A stretch of DNA of 64,000 bases, taken from Colwellia sp. GTDB taxonomy: Bacteria > Pseudomonadota > Gammaproteobacteria > Enterobacterales > Alteromonadaceae. Shown piece by piece: positions 1-9,996 of this stretch; position 1 is the first letter of the stretch; each line of letters begins with the position of its first letter. Location of the stretch: contig JABSOW010000010.1 of NCBI GenBank assembly GCA_013215465.1, positions 62,001 through 126,000 of the forward strand. Reading direction: 5' to 3'. A program made the position numbers and the translations under genes. Below the pieces are notes generated by a model, which was not told the DNA's origin, searched no databases, and worked only from the letters and a program-made list of their open reading frames with translations.

Positions 1-528
1 GAATGGTCGCATAAATTGCAGCCGGGCGATCCTCTAGACCCAAATACCACTATGGGGGCCTTAATTGGTCAGCAACACATGGAAATGGTATTAGGTTATG
101 TCAATAAAGGCGTTAGTGAAGGTGCCAGTATTTTAATTGGTGGTCATGCTGCTCGTCAAGAAAGTGGTGGTTATTATGTACCACCAACTATTTTAGATAA
201 TGTAACCAATGATATGGTTGTGGCTCAAGAAGAAATATTTGGACCGGTATTAGTGGTTATTAATTGTGATGGATTAGATGATGCCATTACCATCGCTAAT
301 GATAGCCAATATGGTTTAGCCGCCGCAGTATGGACAGACAAACTCAATGAAGGTCACAAAGCCGCTAAAAGATTACGGGCGGGTACTGTTTGGGTGAACT
401 GTTTTGACTTAACGTCTATCAATGCACCTTTTGGCGGTTACAAACAATCAGGTATGGGACGTGATAAATCACTTCATGCATTTGATAAATATACTGAACT
501 TAAAACCACATGGATTGACTTGAGTTAA
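1..528 (+). CDS. Aldehyde dehydrogenase, C-terminal part (PuuC/KauB-like)
   Basis: The reading frame is open from base 1, so the gene is cut by the window edge and only about the last 175 codons are visible. The fragment has the typical C-terminal ALDH blocks: GDPLDPNTTMG, the EEIFGPVL motif, and APFGGYKQSGMGRDKS followed by ELKTTWI. The last block closely resembles gamma-glutamyl-gamma-aminobutyraldehyde dehydrogenases (PuuC/KauB), which oxidise aminoaldehydes with NAD(P)+. The catalytic Cys and Glu lie outside the window. The stop is 4 bases before an iron-type alcohol dehydrogenase, so the two are probably one operon. The substrate is inferred, not shown. Confidence 0.9.
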   Translation, partial: EWSHKLQPGDPLDPNTTMGALIGQQHMEMVLGYVNKGVSEGASILIGGHAARQESGGYYVPPTILDNVTNDMVVAQEEIFGPVLVVINCDGLDDAITIANDSQYGLAAAVWTDKLNEGHKAAKRLRAGTVWVNCFDLTSINAPFGGYKQSGMGRDKSLHAFDKYTELKTTWIDLS

Positions 529-532
529 TATT

Positions 533-1684
533 ATGACAATGATAAACATAGCAAAAGTACCCCCAGTAATCTTGGGTGATGGCGTATTATCACAATTGCC
601 GACACAAATAGCACAATGGTCAGCAAAAAGTGTATTACTTGTTTCAGATGAAGGATTAGTGTCAACAGGTTTAGTTGAAAAAGTTCGGCTACTAATCGTA
701 GAACATCTGCCTGTAGAAGTCTTTATAGCACCGGCAGGTGAGCCTCATGTCAATACGGTCGATGAAGGTGCAGTCAAAATAAGGCAGATGAATACACCTT
801 TGGTTGTTGGGTTAGGTGGTGGAACAGCGTTAGATATTGCTAAATTAATAGCAGGACTGGCTGTTTCAGATAAACCCATCAAACACTATTTATTGTGTGC
901 AAACCCTTGGCAAGGAAGTGTGCCTAAAATTATGATCCCAACCACTTCAGGGACAGGTGCAGAAGTTACACGAACGTGTGTTTTATCTGACATAAATAAT
1001 AATAAATCTTGGGCTTGGGGTGATGAGTTATCACCTGAGTTAGTCATGTTAGACCCACAAGCCAGTAAGTCATTACCCGTGATGATAACGGCTGCAACAG
1101 GTTTAGATGCTTTAGTTCATGCTATGGAAGCTGCTACTAGCCAATCCAATAATGTCATCAGCTCAGCTAATGCATTACAGGCAATTAAACTTGTTAATCA
1201 AAATTTGAAAGCGTGTGTCGTTACGCCTCTAGACTTAGAGGCAAGACTAAATATGCAACAAGCCGCTTATTTAGCCGGTATTGCTATAGATAATTGCGGT
1301 ACAGGTATGGCACATAACATTGGTCATGCGCTGGGCTCTTTATATCACATTCCACACGGTATTGCGGTAACCGTAGGTTTAGTGGCAAGCTTGCCTTGGA
1401 GTTTAGCCACCCAAATGGATGCATATAATGATGTTGCAGAGTCTTTACATTGTAAAGCGAACGAATTACCTGAAGTGTTAAAGAAGCTGCTGATTGACGT
1501 AAATTTTAGTCAATGTTTAGAGCGTTACCAAAGCATTGATATCGACTTTGAAAAGTTAAGTATTTGTATGCAAAGCACTGAAAATATTCCTATGGCGAAT
1601 AACAATAGTCGCGTGCCGAAAGAAAGTGATTGGTTAATGCTAGCTCAAGAAACTAAAGCGGCTTTCAACGCGTTATCATCATAA
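533..1684 (+). CDS. Iron-type (group III) alcohol dehydrogenase
   Basis: 383 residues, the usual size for Fe-dependent alcohol dehydrogenases, cytoplasmic NAD(P)H enzymes that interconvert alcohols and aldehydes. The nucleotide-binding block GGGTALDIAK is near residues 95-104. The metal ligands are visible as Asp and His in DALVHAMEAATS (about 191-195) and as His in GMAHNIGHALG and IPHGIAVTV (about 260-275). Another in-frame ATG lies at codon 3. With the upstream aldehyde dehydrogenase it could oxidise an alcohol to an acid in two steps. The substrate is unknown. Confidence 0.88.
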   Translation: MTMINIAKVPPVILGDGVLSQLPTQIAQWSAKSVLLVSDEGLVSTGLVEKVRLLIVEHLPVEVFIAPAGEPHVNTVDEGAVKIRQMNTPLVVGLGGGTALDIAKLIAGLAVSDKPIKHYLLCANPWQGSVPKIMIPTTSGTGAEVTRTCVLSDINNNKSWAWGDELSPELVMLDPQASKSLPVMITAATGLDALVHAMEAATSQSNNVISSANALQAIKLVNQNLKACVVTPLDLEARLNMQQAAYLAGIAIDNCGTGMAHNIGHALGSLYHIPHGIAVTVGLVASLPWSLATQMDAYNDVAESLHCKANELPEVLKKLLIDVNFSQCLERYQSIDIDFEKLSICMQSTENIPMANNNSRVPKESDWLMLAQETKAAFNALSS

Positions 1685-1781
1685 TTAGTGTGTGATAACA
1701 AAATCCCCATTCACATGTAGATCCCGATAAATCGTTAGCAAACGGTTATTAATAAAGGGCCCTCTGACAGAGTTATAACAT

Positions 1782-2906
1782 ATGAAAATTACCAACATAG
1801 AAATTAGTCATCATCAATTAGATTTAGAACCGCCGTTTCCCGCATCGTGGGACACTCAACCGCGCCGAAAATTCCCTGCCACTATTGTTCGTGTTTATGA
1901 TAACGAAGGTAATGTCGGTATTGGCTCAGGCGATGTCATGTACGGTTTTGAAGATTATGTAAATCTTTTTATAGGTGAAGATCCCCTTGATTTGGTTAGG
2001 CATAATGCCGTGCTTGATAACATTAGTTTTCATGCGGGACGCCCTTGGCCACTTGATGTGGCGTTATGGGATTTAGCCGGAAAAATAAAACAGCAACCAA
2101 CCTGGAAAATGATGGGTGGTTTGGATAATAAAATCCTAGCCTACGCTTCTAGCGGTGTTCATCGTACGCCTGAACAAATGGCTGATATGGCAAAAACGTT
2201 AGTTGAAAAGGGCTATCCAGCGTTAAAAATTCGTTTTGGTCGCACCACATTAGCTGACGACTTTGAAGTGTTAGCAACAGTACGAAAAGCGGTAGGGGAT
2301 AAATTAACCTTGATGGTTGATTGTAATCAAGGGTGGCGCATGCCTTGGGATATTCAAAAACCTTGGTGTCTCGAACAAGCTTATGAAGTATCACAAGAAT
2401 TGGAAAAATTTAATGTTTATTGGATGGAAGAGCCGTTGTATCGTGGCGACTATAACGGTATGTCTGCCTTACATGAACGGGTTAATTTAAAATTAGCGGG
2501 TGGTGAGATGACCCGTGAAAGTTATGAATTTCATACGTTAATTGAACGAGAGTGTTTAGATATTATTCAACCCGACGTTGTGTGCAGTATCGGTATGGAA
2601 GGACTAAGGCAATTAGGCCATTACGCCAAAGAACGAGGCATTATTTTTACGCCACATACTTGGGGTAACGGCATTGGTCTATTAGCAAACTGTCATTTAA
2701 CCGCAGGTAGTGTTGGCGCTCCATTTATTGAATTTCCACTTGATCCACCTGAGTGGAGTATTGAACGTCGAGATTTTATGTTACAGACTCCTGTTGATGT
2801 AGATGAAAATGGTTGGATTCATTTATCAGACGAACCTGGATTAGGCATAGTACTTGATGAAGAAAAACTCGCATCAACTAAAAGCAAACAAGCGACTTAT
2901 CAGTAA
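1782..2906 (+). CDS. Enolase-superfamily (mandelate racemase/muconate lactonizing type) dehydratase or epimerase
   Basis: 374 residues with the two-domain enolase-superfamily plan: an N-terminal capping domain, then a beta/alpha barrel. Metal ligands are visible as Asp in LMVDCNQGW (about 179), Glu in YWMEEPLYR (about 216) and Glu in LAGGEMTRES (about 242). The general acid/base positions are KIRFGR (about 149, Lys-x-Arg where many relatives have Lys-x-Lys) and the His of FTPHTWGNG (about 292). Such enzymes abstract a proton alpha to a carboxylate and then dehydrate, racemise or epimerise, for example acid sugars, hydroxyprolines or proline betaines. Lying beside a BCCT transporter, a betaine-type or amine-substituted acid is a reasonable guess. 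Confidence 0.85.
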   Translation: MKITNIEISHHQLDLEPPFPASWDTQPRRKFPATIVRVYDNEGNVGIGSGDVMYGFEDYVNLFIGEDPLDLVRHNAVLDNISFHAGRPWPLDVALWDLAGKIKQQPTWKMMGGLDNKILAYASSGVHRTPEQMADMAKTLVEKGYPALKIRFGRTTLADDFEVLATVRKAVGDKLTLMVDCNQGWRMPWDIQKPWCLEQAYEVSQELEKFNVYWMEEPLYRGDYNGMSALHERVNLKLAGGEMTRESYEFHTLIERECLDIIQPDVVCSIGMEGLRQLGHYAKERGIIFTPHTWGNGIGLLANCHLTAGSVGAPFIEFPLDPPEWSIERRDFMLQTPVDVDENGWIHLSDEPGLGIVLDEEKLASTKSKQATYQ

Positions 2907-2971
2907 AATAACTTGTGCTATTTTATTGATAAGTGCATTAATGACAAATAACAGACTAAAAGCGGGCAATA

Positions 2972-4621
2972 ATGGCGATAAATCAAGCAAGACCGATGAT
3001 CGAAAAAAATCGAAAACAAAGGTTCACTTTTAATGTGAAACACGGTGTATTTTGGCCGCCATTTTTATTATTATTAGCGGCGGTTGTTTTTAGCTTTGTC
3101 AATTTAAATCAATATATGCACATTGCCTCGCAGATTAATGACTGGATTTTGTCTAAATTTTCTTGGCTCTTTAGTTTGTCGAGCTTTTGTTTATTGTTAT
3201 CACTGATCGGTGCTTACTTTTCACCTTTAGGTAAAATACGTATTGGTGGTGTTGACGCAAAACCTTTATTGACCAAATGGCAATGGTTTTCAATTACTTT
3301 GTGTACTACGGTTGCAACCGGTATTTTGTTTTGGGGCACGGCAGAGCCGATGTATCACCTTTATCAACCGCCAGAATCTTTAGGTATTGTCCCTCAAAGT
3401 ACTGAAGCCATTAAATTTACGATGGCAACTATGTTTATGCACTGGTCGTTTACTCCCTATGCCATATATTGTTTGCCCGCGTTGGTTTTTGCATTAGTTT
3501 ATTATAACTTGCAATTGCCTTTTTCCATTGGGTCTACATTAAGTCCTATTTTTGGTCGCTGGGTACAAGGAAAAAAAGGTCAAGTAATTGATGCTGTAGC
3601 TTTATTCGCTTTAGTTGCAGGCATGGCTTCGTCTTTAGGTACTGGGATTTTAGTGCTAAGTGGTGGTGTAGAGTCGGTCTTTGGACTACCGAATAATAAA
3701 GCTGTCATGGCTATTATTGCGATTGCTATTGTTGCGACCTTTATTGCCTCAGCGGTGAGTGGTTTGCAAAAAGGTATTGCCCGGTTATCAAATCTTAATG
3801 CTAAGGTATTCATTCTTTGTTGCGTCTTTGTATTTATATTTGGACCTACTCGTTATATTTTATCTATTGGTTTTGACGGTATTGTTGATTATTTGAGCAA
3901 CTTCTTTGCTCGGAGTTTTAATGTCTATACCGGACCAGAAGATAACTGGCCCAAACTTTGGACGGTGTTTTATTGGGCCAATTGGTATGCATGGGCACCT
4001 ATTACCGCTTTATTTTTAGGGAGAATATCGCGAGGTTACACTGTTCGTCAGTTTATTATAGTTAATTTAGTATTACCCGCTACAAGTGCCATTGTTTGGA
4101 TGGCTACCTTTTCAGGTACAGCCATGCGCTTAGATCATCTTACGCAAGGTAGTTTACATCAAGCAATGCAAGATAAAGGTGTTGAAGCCGTTATTTTTGG
4201 CTTGTTTGAAAATTTGCCTTTAGCAGGAGTCACGACCGCAGTTTTCATTGGTATTACTTTTATTTCATATGTCACCGCTGCTGATTCTAATACAGACGCA
4301 ATGAGTAATTTATGTGCTGTTGATCCAAGTAAAAACACGAGCAAATCCGAGGTGAATCCAAACGATGAAAATAGTCACCTTGAAGCTAAAGCAGCCAAAT
4401 CTAAAATGTTACTTAAGTTTGTTTGGGGAATTTCTATTGGTGTCATCGCTTGGGTTATGGTGAGCTATGCCAGTATTGATGGTATCAAAATGATGTCTAA
4501 TTTAGGTGGTTTACCCGCAATGCTTATTATCATAGGTACGAATTTGGCGTTGATTAAACTTATTCATAAAGTTTCTAAAGGGGATACTCTGGAACCAGTT
4601 AATAAGCAGATTAAGCGATAA
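2972..4621 (+). CDS. BCCT-family transporter
   Basis: 549 residues with about 12 membrane segments. BCCT blocks are clear: FWGTAEPMYHLYQPP, then MHWSFTPYAIYCLPAL, then WANWYAWAPITALFLGRISRG, and the YVTAADSNTDAMS segment. The family imports quaternary ammonium or sulfonium compounds (glycine betaine, choline, carnitine, DMSP) through the inner membrane, driven by ions or by exchange. In the aromatic box one Trp of the WAWW-type segment is Asn (WANW) and a PWA-type Trp is Tyr (PYA), which may mean a different ligand; this alignment was made by eye. It sits between the enolase-type enzyme and a lyase and probably supplies their substrate. Confidence 0.92.
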   Translation: MAINQARPMIEKNRKQRFTFNVKHGVFWPPFLLLLAAVVFSFVNLNQYMHIASQINDWILSKFSWLFSLSSFCLLLSLIGAYFSPLGKIRIGGVDAKPLLTKWQWFSITLCTTVATGILFWGTAEPMYHLYQPPESLGIVPQSTEAIKFTMATMFMHWSFTPYAIYCLPALVFALVYYNLQLPFSIGSTLSPIFGRWVQGKKGQVIDAVALFALVAGMASSLGTGILVLSGGVESVFGLPNNKAVMAIIAIAIVATFIASAVSGLQKGIARLSNLNAKVFILCCVFVFIFGPTRYILSIGFDGIVDYLSNFFARSFNVYTGPEDNWPKLWTVFYWANWYAWAPITALFLGRISRGYTVRQFIIVNLVLPATSAIVWMATFSGTAMRLDHLTQGSLHQAMQDKGVEAVIFGLFENLPLAGVTTAVFIGITFISYVTAADSNTDAMSNLCAVDPSKNTSKSEVNPNDENSHLEAKAAKSKMLLKFVWGISIGVIAWVMVSYASIDGIKMMSNLGGLPAMLIIIGTNLALIKLIHKVSKGDTLEPVNKQIKR

Positions 4622-4720
4622 AAATGTTGTCTTAGATGATGATATCAAAGTCACTTAGTTACGGGTTTATCGCATTTTTAACATTTTCTTTCTTAATCAT
4701 GAAACTATCTAGGTAGCAGT

Positions 4721-6094
4721 ATGCCGCAGCCAAACACTAGAATTGAACAAGACGCTATTGGATCATTAGCGGTACCTGCTCAAGCACTTTTTGGGGTACA
4801 AACCCAACGCGCAGTAGATTTATACCCTTTATGTGGTGAAAAACCGTTATCGGCATATCCCGAATTGATTATTGGGTTATTACAAGTCAAAAAGACTGCT
4901 GCAAAAACCAATATAGCAACTGCCGAGTTAGATTTTAAAATAGGTCAAGCCATACTAGATGCCATTGATGCGCTACTTGCAGATATTCCAAAAAATGAAT
5001 TTCCTGTGCATTCTTTCCATGGTGGAGGTGGCATCTCCAGTAACATGAATGTTAATGAAGTTATTGCCAATTTGGCTAATAGAATGGCGTTCAACCAACC
5101 TTTAGGTTGTTATAGCCCTGTTCATCCTAATGACCATGTAAACCTGAATAACTCAACCAGTGATGCGCTATCTACAGCGTGTCATTTAGCAATAATAAAT
5201 AAATGGCAAGGGTTTTCAACGGTATTAACTCAGCTCTCAACGACTTTTGTCGAACAAGGACAAAAGTGGCAACACGTTTACAAAATTTCTCGTACTTGTT
5301 TACAAGATGCGGTAGAAATTACCTTTGATGACTTTTTTAGCGGTTATGCTTCCTTAATTAATCGGAATATCCAGCGTATATCGATGGATATAACTGAATT
5401 ATATAAAGTCAATTTAGGGGGGAATATTATTGGCCGTAAAGGCGACTGCTCAGCAATGTTTTTAGCACAAAGCATGAGTATGCTCAATCAGGTGATGAGC
5501 ACTGAGCATTTTGCTCACAGTGAAAATTTTTTTGACAGTTCGCAAAATCACGATGACATTATCGCCGTTGCCAGTAGACTCGAATTATTATCAAGGGGAT
5601 TGATCAAAATATCGAAAGATTTCAGATTAATGTGCTCTGGACCTGAAACGGGGTTTGGCGAAATAATGTTACCCGCAGTACAACCCGGCTCTTCTGCTAT
5701 GCCAGGAAAAATGAATCCAACCATACCTGAATTTCTCATTCAATCTTGTATGCAAGCCATAGGACGATGTAATTCTGTGCAGATGACCCAAGACCACGGG
5801 GAGTTAGATTATAACGCTTGGCAATCTATCGTTATTATTAACCTACTTGACGCGATGAACTGTCTTGAAAATGGCATCAATGTTTTTACCACACACTGCT
5901 TATCCCACGTAGAACCTAATGTAGAACGAAATCAAAGCAACATAAACACCCTCATTCCTACCTTGATTAAGCTGAAAAATTTGAAAGGTTACTCTTTTGC
6001 CTCTCAAATCTATAAAGAATCTAATGGCGACTTAAAACTCATACGTGAACAGGTTAAATTGGCAGAGCAAGCCATTAATATGATTGTGATATGA
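4721..6094 (+). CDS. Aspartase/fumarase-superfamily lyase with altered substrate residues
   Basis: 457 residues. The superfamily signature GSSAMPGKMNP (about 323-333) carries the catalytic Ser loop, and the other two conserved blocks are recognisable. They are not those of a standard aspartase or fumarase: GGGGISSNMN replaces GAGTSTNMN, STSD replaces STND, and RTCLQD (about 190) has Cys where aspartase has Gln and fumarase has His. The fold and elimination chemistry (loss of ammonia, an amine or water from a succinyl-type substrate) are therefore expected, but the substrate should differ. With the BCCT importer next door, elimination of a methylated amine, as by ergothionase, is one possibility. 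Confidence 0.85.
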   Translation: MPQPNTRIEQDAIGSLAVPAQALFGVQTQRAVDLYPLCGEKPLSAYPELIIGLLQVKKTAAKTNIATAELDFKIGQAILDAIDALLADIPKNEFPVHSFHGGGGISSNMNVNEVIANLANRMAFNQPLGCYSPVHPNDHVNLNNSTSDALSTACHLAIINKWQGFSTVLTQLSTTFVEQGQKWQHVYKISRTCLQDAVEITFDDFFSGYASLINRNIQRISMDITELYKVNLGGNIIGRKGDCSAMFLAQSMSMLNQVMSTEHFAHSENFFDSSQNHDDIIAVASRLELLSRGLIKISKDFRLMCSGPETGFGEIMLPAVQPGSSAMPGKMNPTIPEFLIQSCMQAIGRCNSVQMTQDHGELDYNAWQSIVIINLLDAMNCLENGINVFTTHCLSHVEPNVERNQSNINTLIPTLIKLKNLKGYSFASQIYKESNGDLKLIREQVKLAEQAINMIVI

Positions 6095-6221
6095 GTTTTA
6101 TGTATGGTTGATGTGCAGTAATGTCAATTGTGAATTGAACTTAAGCTCCTTATGATTACCGTGTTTTAGAGCGCATTGTTACCTGTAGTTTGTCGCACGT
6201 TTTTAAACACACTTTAAAAGT

Positions 6222-6248
6222 AGGGTGCTTAAATAAAAACCCTTTTTT
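6222..6248 (+). terminator. Possible weak rho-independent terminator
   Basis: A 5-bp stem (AGGGT at 6222-6226 pairing with ACCCT at 6239-6243) is followed by six T. It lies in the 224-base gap after the lyase gene and before the next aldehyde dehydrogenase. The stem is short, so the call is tentative. Confidence 0.35.
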
Positions 6249-6318
6249 ATCTCATTTCCGGTGAGAAAAATTAATAGGCTTTCTCAACCATAAATCATAA
6301 AAAACGATAGGAACACCT

Positions 6319-7824
6319 ATGGACTTCATGAAGAATATACCGCTGGCTTGGGCATCAAAATGGTTAGAGAAGCCTAAAAATCAGTACATTAATGGCGAAT
6401 GGGTAGCAGGTGCTAGTAGTGATAAATGGACTGTTAAAAATCCAGCCAATGGTCAAGAACTTTGTCATTTTGCTATTGCTGACCAACAACAAGTTGAACA
6501 GGCTGCTATCGTGGCTAACCAATGTCATAAAAATAAATTATGGTCTACGGTCAACCGTACTCAGCGAGCGAATATGCTCCGAGGAATAGCAACGTTAATT
6601 CGCGAGCATACTGAAAAACTAGCGGTATTAGAGACCCTGGCCAACGGTAAGCTTTATAATGAGTCTATGATTGATGATATTCCTACTTGTGCTGATATTT
6701 TTGATTACTACGCCGGTTGGACTGATAAATACTACGGTGAAACCTCGCCTGTTGAAGACGGTTTTTTAAACTATACCCTTAAAGAGCCCGTTGGTGTTTG
6801 TGGTTTAATTGCCCCTTGGAACTTTCCTCTTTATCAGGCTAGCTTGAAAATTGCACCGGCTTTGGCTATGGGCAATACCGTCATTATAAAACCGTCTGAA
6901 TTTACCCCCTTAACAGCGCTTTATTTAATGGAGCTTATTGACGAGCATTTAGATTTTCCTAGAGGGACAATCAATTTATTGTTAACTGATGGCAAGATGG
7001 CTAATCAATTAACCTTAAGTGATAACGTACACAAAATATCCTTTACTGGCAGTACTAACGTTGGTCGGAAAATAGTGAAAAACTCAGGTGATTCTAACCT
7101 CAAAGCCACTACATTAGAGCTAGGTGGGAAATCTCCTTGTATCTTCTTTGAAGATACTCCTAACCTTGATGCGGCAATTGATCGTGCATTTAATGTCATG
7201 TTCTCTCATAAAGGCGAAAAATGCTCAGAGCCTACTCGCTTTTTAATTCATGATAGTATTTATGATTACGTTTTGAATGTGCTAATAGAAAAAGCGGAAG
7301 CGGTAAAATGTGGGAACCCTTTTGAAGAGGGCATAACTCAAGGTGCGCAATGTAATGAAGCACAGTTTAATAAAATTATGGAATACATTGAAATAGGTAA
7401 AACAGAAGCAGAACTTGTCGCTGGTGGTAAAGCTGATACTGATGGTGATAATGCGAATGGATACTTTATTCGGCCAACTATTTTTTCAAATGTTTCACAA
7501 AACACACGTATTGCTCAAGAAGAAATTTTTGGTCCCATTTTATGTTGTACTCGATTCACAACAACGGAAGAAGCGGTTGCAATGGCAAACGATACCATTT
7601 ATGGCTTAGCAGCCGGAATTTATACCAGTGATGTTAGTCGTGCCCATCGTGTCGCAGAGCAAATTGATGCCGGAATGTTCTTCATCAATCGATATGGTTG
7701 TTATGGATTAAGTAGTCCTTTTGGTGGTTTTAAACAAAGCGGCTCGGGCAAAGAAATGGCAATTCACTCTTTGTCCTCTTACACCAAAACAAAATGTATT
7801 TGGGTTTATTTTGGCGACCAGTAA
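6319..7824 (+). CDS. NAD(P)-dependent aldehyde dehydrogenase (betaine-aldehyde type)
   Basis: 501 residues, full length for the family. GLIAPWNFPLYQASLKIAPALA and KPSEFTP form the cofactor entrance, FTGSTNVGR is the Rossmann loop, LELGGKSP carries the general-base Glu (about 267), and KGEKCSEPTR carries the catalytic Cys (about 301). EEIFGPIL and FGGFKQSGSGKE close the fold. A Shine-Dalgarno-like GATAGGAA precedes the ATG. It oxidises an aldehyde to an acid in the cytoplasm. It is the second ALDH of this cluster and is not a close copy of the first, so the pathway probably has two aldehyde steps. Confidence 0.9.
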   Translation: MDFMKNIPLAWASKWLEKPKNQYINGEWVAGASSDKWTVKNPANGQELCHFAIADQQQVEQAAIVANQCHKNKLWSTVNRTQRANMLRGIATLIREHTEKLAVLETLANGKLYNESMIDDIPTCADIFDYYAGWTDKYYGETSPVEDGFLNYTLKEPVGVCGLIAPWNFPLYQASLKIAPALAMGNTVIIKPSEFTPLTALYLMELIDEHLDFPRGTINLLLTDGKMANQLTLSDNVHKISFTGSTNVGRKIVKNSGDSNLKATTLELGGKSPCIFFEDTPNLDAAIDRAFNVMFSHKGEKCSEPTRFLIHDSIYDYVLNVLIEKAEAVKCGNPFEEGITQGAQCNEAQFNKIMEYIEIGKTEAELVAGGKADTDGDNANGYFIRPTIFSNVSQNTRIAQEEIFGPILCCTRFTTTEEAVAMANDTIYGLAAGIYTSDVSRAHRVAEQIDAGMFFINRYGCYGLSSPFGGFKQSGSGKEMAIHSLSSYTKTKCIWVYFGDQ

Positions 7825-7949
7825 TAAATACCAAGATTGTTAACCATTTAAATTAAATTGTAATTTAAGCGCTGCTTAATCGTCCATTAAACGATAGCGT
7901 TTCTTTTGCAAATACAATACTAAGCAGTATTGATACATGAGGAAAAACT

Positions 7950-8969
7950 ATGCAATACGTAAATTTAGGTAATTCAGGGCTTAAAGTTTCTCGCCTATGT
8001 GTTGGCACCATGAATATGGGATCAAAAGAATGGAAACCTTGGATTTTCAACGAAGCTGAAAGTGAGCCTATTATTCGCCATGCGTTGGATATGGGAGTCA
8101 ATTTTATCGATTTAGCTGACTTTTATTCGATAGGTGCTGGTGAAGAAGTTGTATGTAATGTTTTACGTAGAATAGGCCGACGTGAAGATTTAGTGATTAC
8201 CACTAAAGTGGGCTACGCTATGAGTGATGATATTAATGCTCAAGGTCATTCCCGTAAACATATATTCAATAGTATTGATGCTTCATTGAAGCGTATGGGT
8301 ATGGATTATGTTGATATTTATATGTTGCATTATTTTGATACGCAAACACCAGTTGAAGAAACAATGGCTGCGCTAAATGACATAGTACGTTCAGGAAAAG
8401 CACGCTATATTGGTGTTTCAACCATGAATACTTGGCAACTGGCAAAAATCCTTCAAGTATGTGATAAAAATGGTTTTGTCAGACCAATTAATATGCAATT
8501 GCAACTAAACTGTGCTTACCGAGAAGAAGAGCGTGAAATGTTGCCATTTTGTCAAGATCAAGGCATTGGAGTCTCTGTGTTTAGCCCATTAGCACGTGGT
8601 GTTTTAACCAGTGACTTGCAGTCAACTCGTAATAAAACAGACTTTTTTACACAAGAAATGTATAACGATCAAGCTTCTAAAGATATTGCTCATTCGGTTG
8701 CTAAAGTGGCAAATGCGCGTGGGTGTGCTCCTGCTCAAATAGCACAAGCTTGGGTGTTGCAAAAATCAGAAGTATCTTCAATGTTAGTCGGTGCCGATAC
8801 AACTGCTCAGTTTGACAGTGCATTATCTGCACTTGATACTGTGTTAACGAATGATGAAATTTATGAACTTGAACGTAATTATACCCCTTGTGATTTAATA
8901 AATGATTACACCTCAGGTAAAAGAATACCACGTATGGCACGACCAGAAATTGCAGGAGAGTATAAGTAA
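7950..8969 (+). CDS. Aldo/keto reductase
   Basis: 339 residues, TIM-barrel aldo/keto reductase. The catalytic tetrad is visible: Asp and Tyr in FIDLADFYS (about 53-58), Lys in ITTKVG (about 84) and His in MLHYFD (about 126). VFSPLARGVL and the C-terminal NADPH-binding MLVGADTTAQ also fit the family. It probably reduces or oxidises a carbonyl intermediate of the upstream pathway using NADP(H). A GAGGAA Shine-Dalgarno is present. It is the last gene of the plus-strand cluster and is followed by a good terminator. Confidence 0.87.
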   Translation: MQYVNLGNSGLKVSRLCVGTMNMGSKEWKPWIFNEAESEPIIRHALDMGVNFIDLADFYSIGAGEEVVCNVLRRIGRREDLVITTKVGYAMSDDINAQGHSRKHIFNSIDASLKRMGMDYVDIYMLHYFDTQTPVEETMAALNDIVRSGKARYIGVSTMNTWQLAKILQVCDKNGFVRPINMQLQLNCAYREEEREMLPFCQDQGIGVSVFSPLARGVLTSDLQSTRNKTDFFTQEMYNDQASKDIAHSVAKVANARGCAPAQIAQAWVLQKSEVSSMLVGADTTAQFDSALSALDTVLTNDEIYELERNYTPCDLINDYTSGKRIPRMARPEIAGEYK

Positions 8970-9010
8970 ATTTTTTGAGCGCTTGCTTACATAATGTTTT
9001 TTGATTTAGT

Positions 9011-9040
9011 AGCACTGGAATTCTTTTGCCAGTGCTTTTT
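9011..9040 (+). terminator. Rho-independent terminator after the catabolic cluster
   Basis: A perfect 8-bp stem (AGCACTGG at 9011-9018 with CCAGTGCT at 9029-9036) and a 10-base loop run directly into a T5 tract. It lies 40 bases after the aldo/keto reductase stop. Confidence 0.8.
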
Positions 9041-9996
9041 ATAAAGGAAATATTTATTTTTGTACCGTCTCGTTATTTTAACTTTTCTATCAAGCTTTGG
9101 GGGCGTTAGCGAGTTAGAGTTAATATTCTAAATTTATTTAAAACTTAAATGATCCAATGTCCACTTTGGAGATTTAAGATCTAACTCCATGCAAAAATGT
9201 TAGGCCAAAATTCAGTTGTAAATGGATGTGAATTTTAAATTGAAAATTGCAGTTTTAGGCTCAAAGTTAACATCAAGTGATGAAAGTTCAACGGCAGTAA
9301 TGAGCTTAAACCCGTCTCACAGCCGAGTATAAAATCCTGGCTAATAATATTCTAAATATTATCAAGGATGCACAAAAGCTAATGTCAGCTTTGGCTATCA
9401 GTTGACCTAAAGAATAGCCAACAGCTAACGTCAGCAATGGCACTTTGACGTTAACACAGTCATTTCATGATGTGTTTCGAATGATTATTAAGGTTCACTT
9501 ATGCCAGTTAAAGTCAGGTTCCAACTTTATTTGGAGTGTTTTTGGTACTTTTTTAATAAATAAAACTTACTGCCACATTTGTTTCTATATTTATTCACAA
9601 AAGCCCATTTTTGCTCAACGGCATAAGTAGGCTTGCATGGGATTTTTGTTTCGATCTTTATTTAGCTTCGACACCTATCTCTATAGAAAAATTTTAGGCG
9701 CGTGGTAAATTTACCCCAAAGAAAAACAAGATAAAAAGTAGAAGGTTTTTTATGTTTGTTTCATTGCGTTGATAAAAGTAATTTTAATTAGCTTCAATAA
9801 ATTGTTTCATTTAATATCCTAAAATAGTTTGGAGCATCATATTTAAGACAGATTACAGGTATTTTGAAACGATTATTAAAGTGTTACTGAGTTTGTGGTA
9901 AGTAACCTCTTTATTTACAAAGGGCTAACTCACTCACTCAGTGAAACGAAATTCTATATATATATTAAAAGACGCTGTTAACGTTTAGTCATTTCA
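9041..9996. other. Gene-poor AT-rich stretch with small hairpins
   Basis: I see no convincing gene here; a 61-codon frame at 9445-9630 has neither a ribosome binding site nor a protein-like composition. Two adjacent hairpins are present: TTGGCTAT (9391-9398) with ATAGCCAA (9414-9421), and TAACGTC (9426-9432) with GACGTTA (9447-9453). A 12-base direct repeat with one mismatch (GCTAATGTCAGC and GCTAACGTCAGC) overlaps them. A small RNA or decayed repeat is possible, but there is no promoter evidence. Confidence 0.4.

Noticed and set aside
9445-9630. 61-codon plus-strand frame in the gene-poor region
   Set aside because: There is no ribosome binding site and the sequence is rich in aromatic residues with no domain, as expected of chance in AT-rich DNA.
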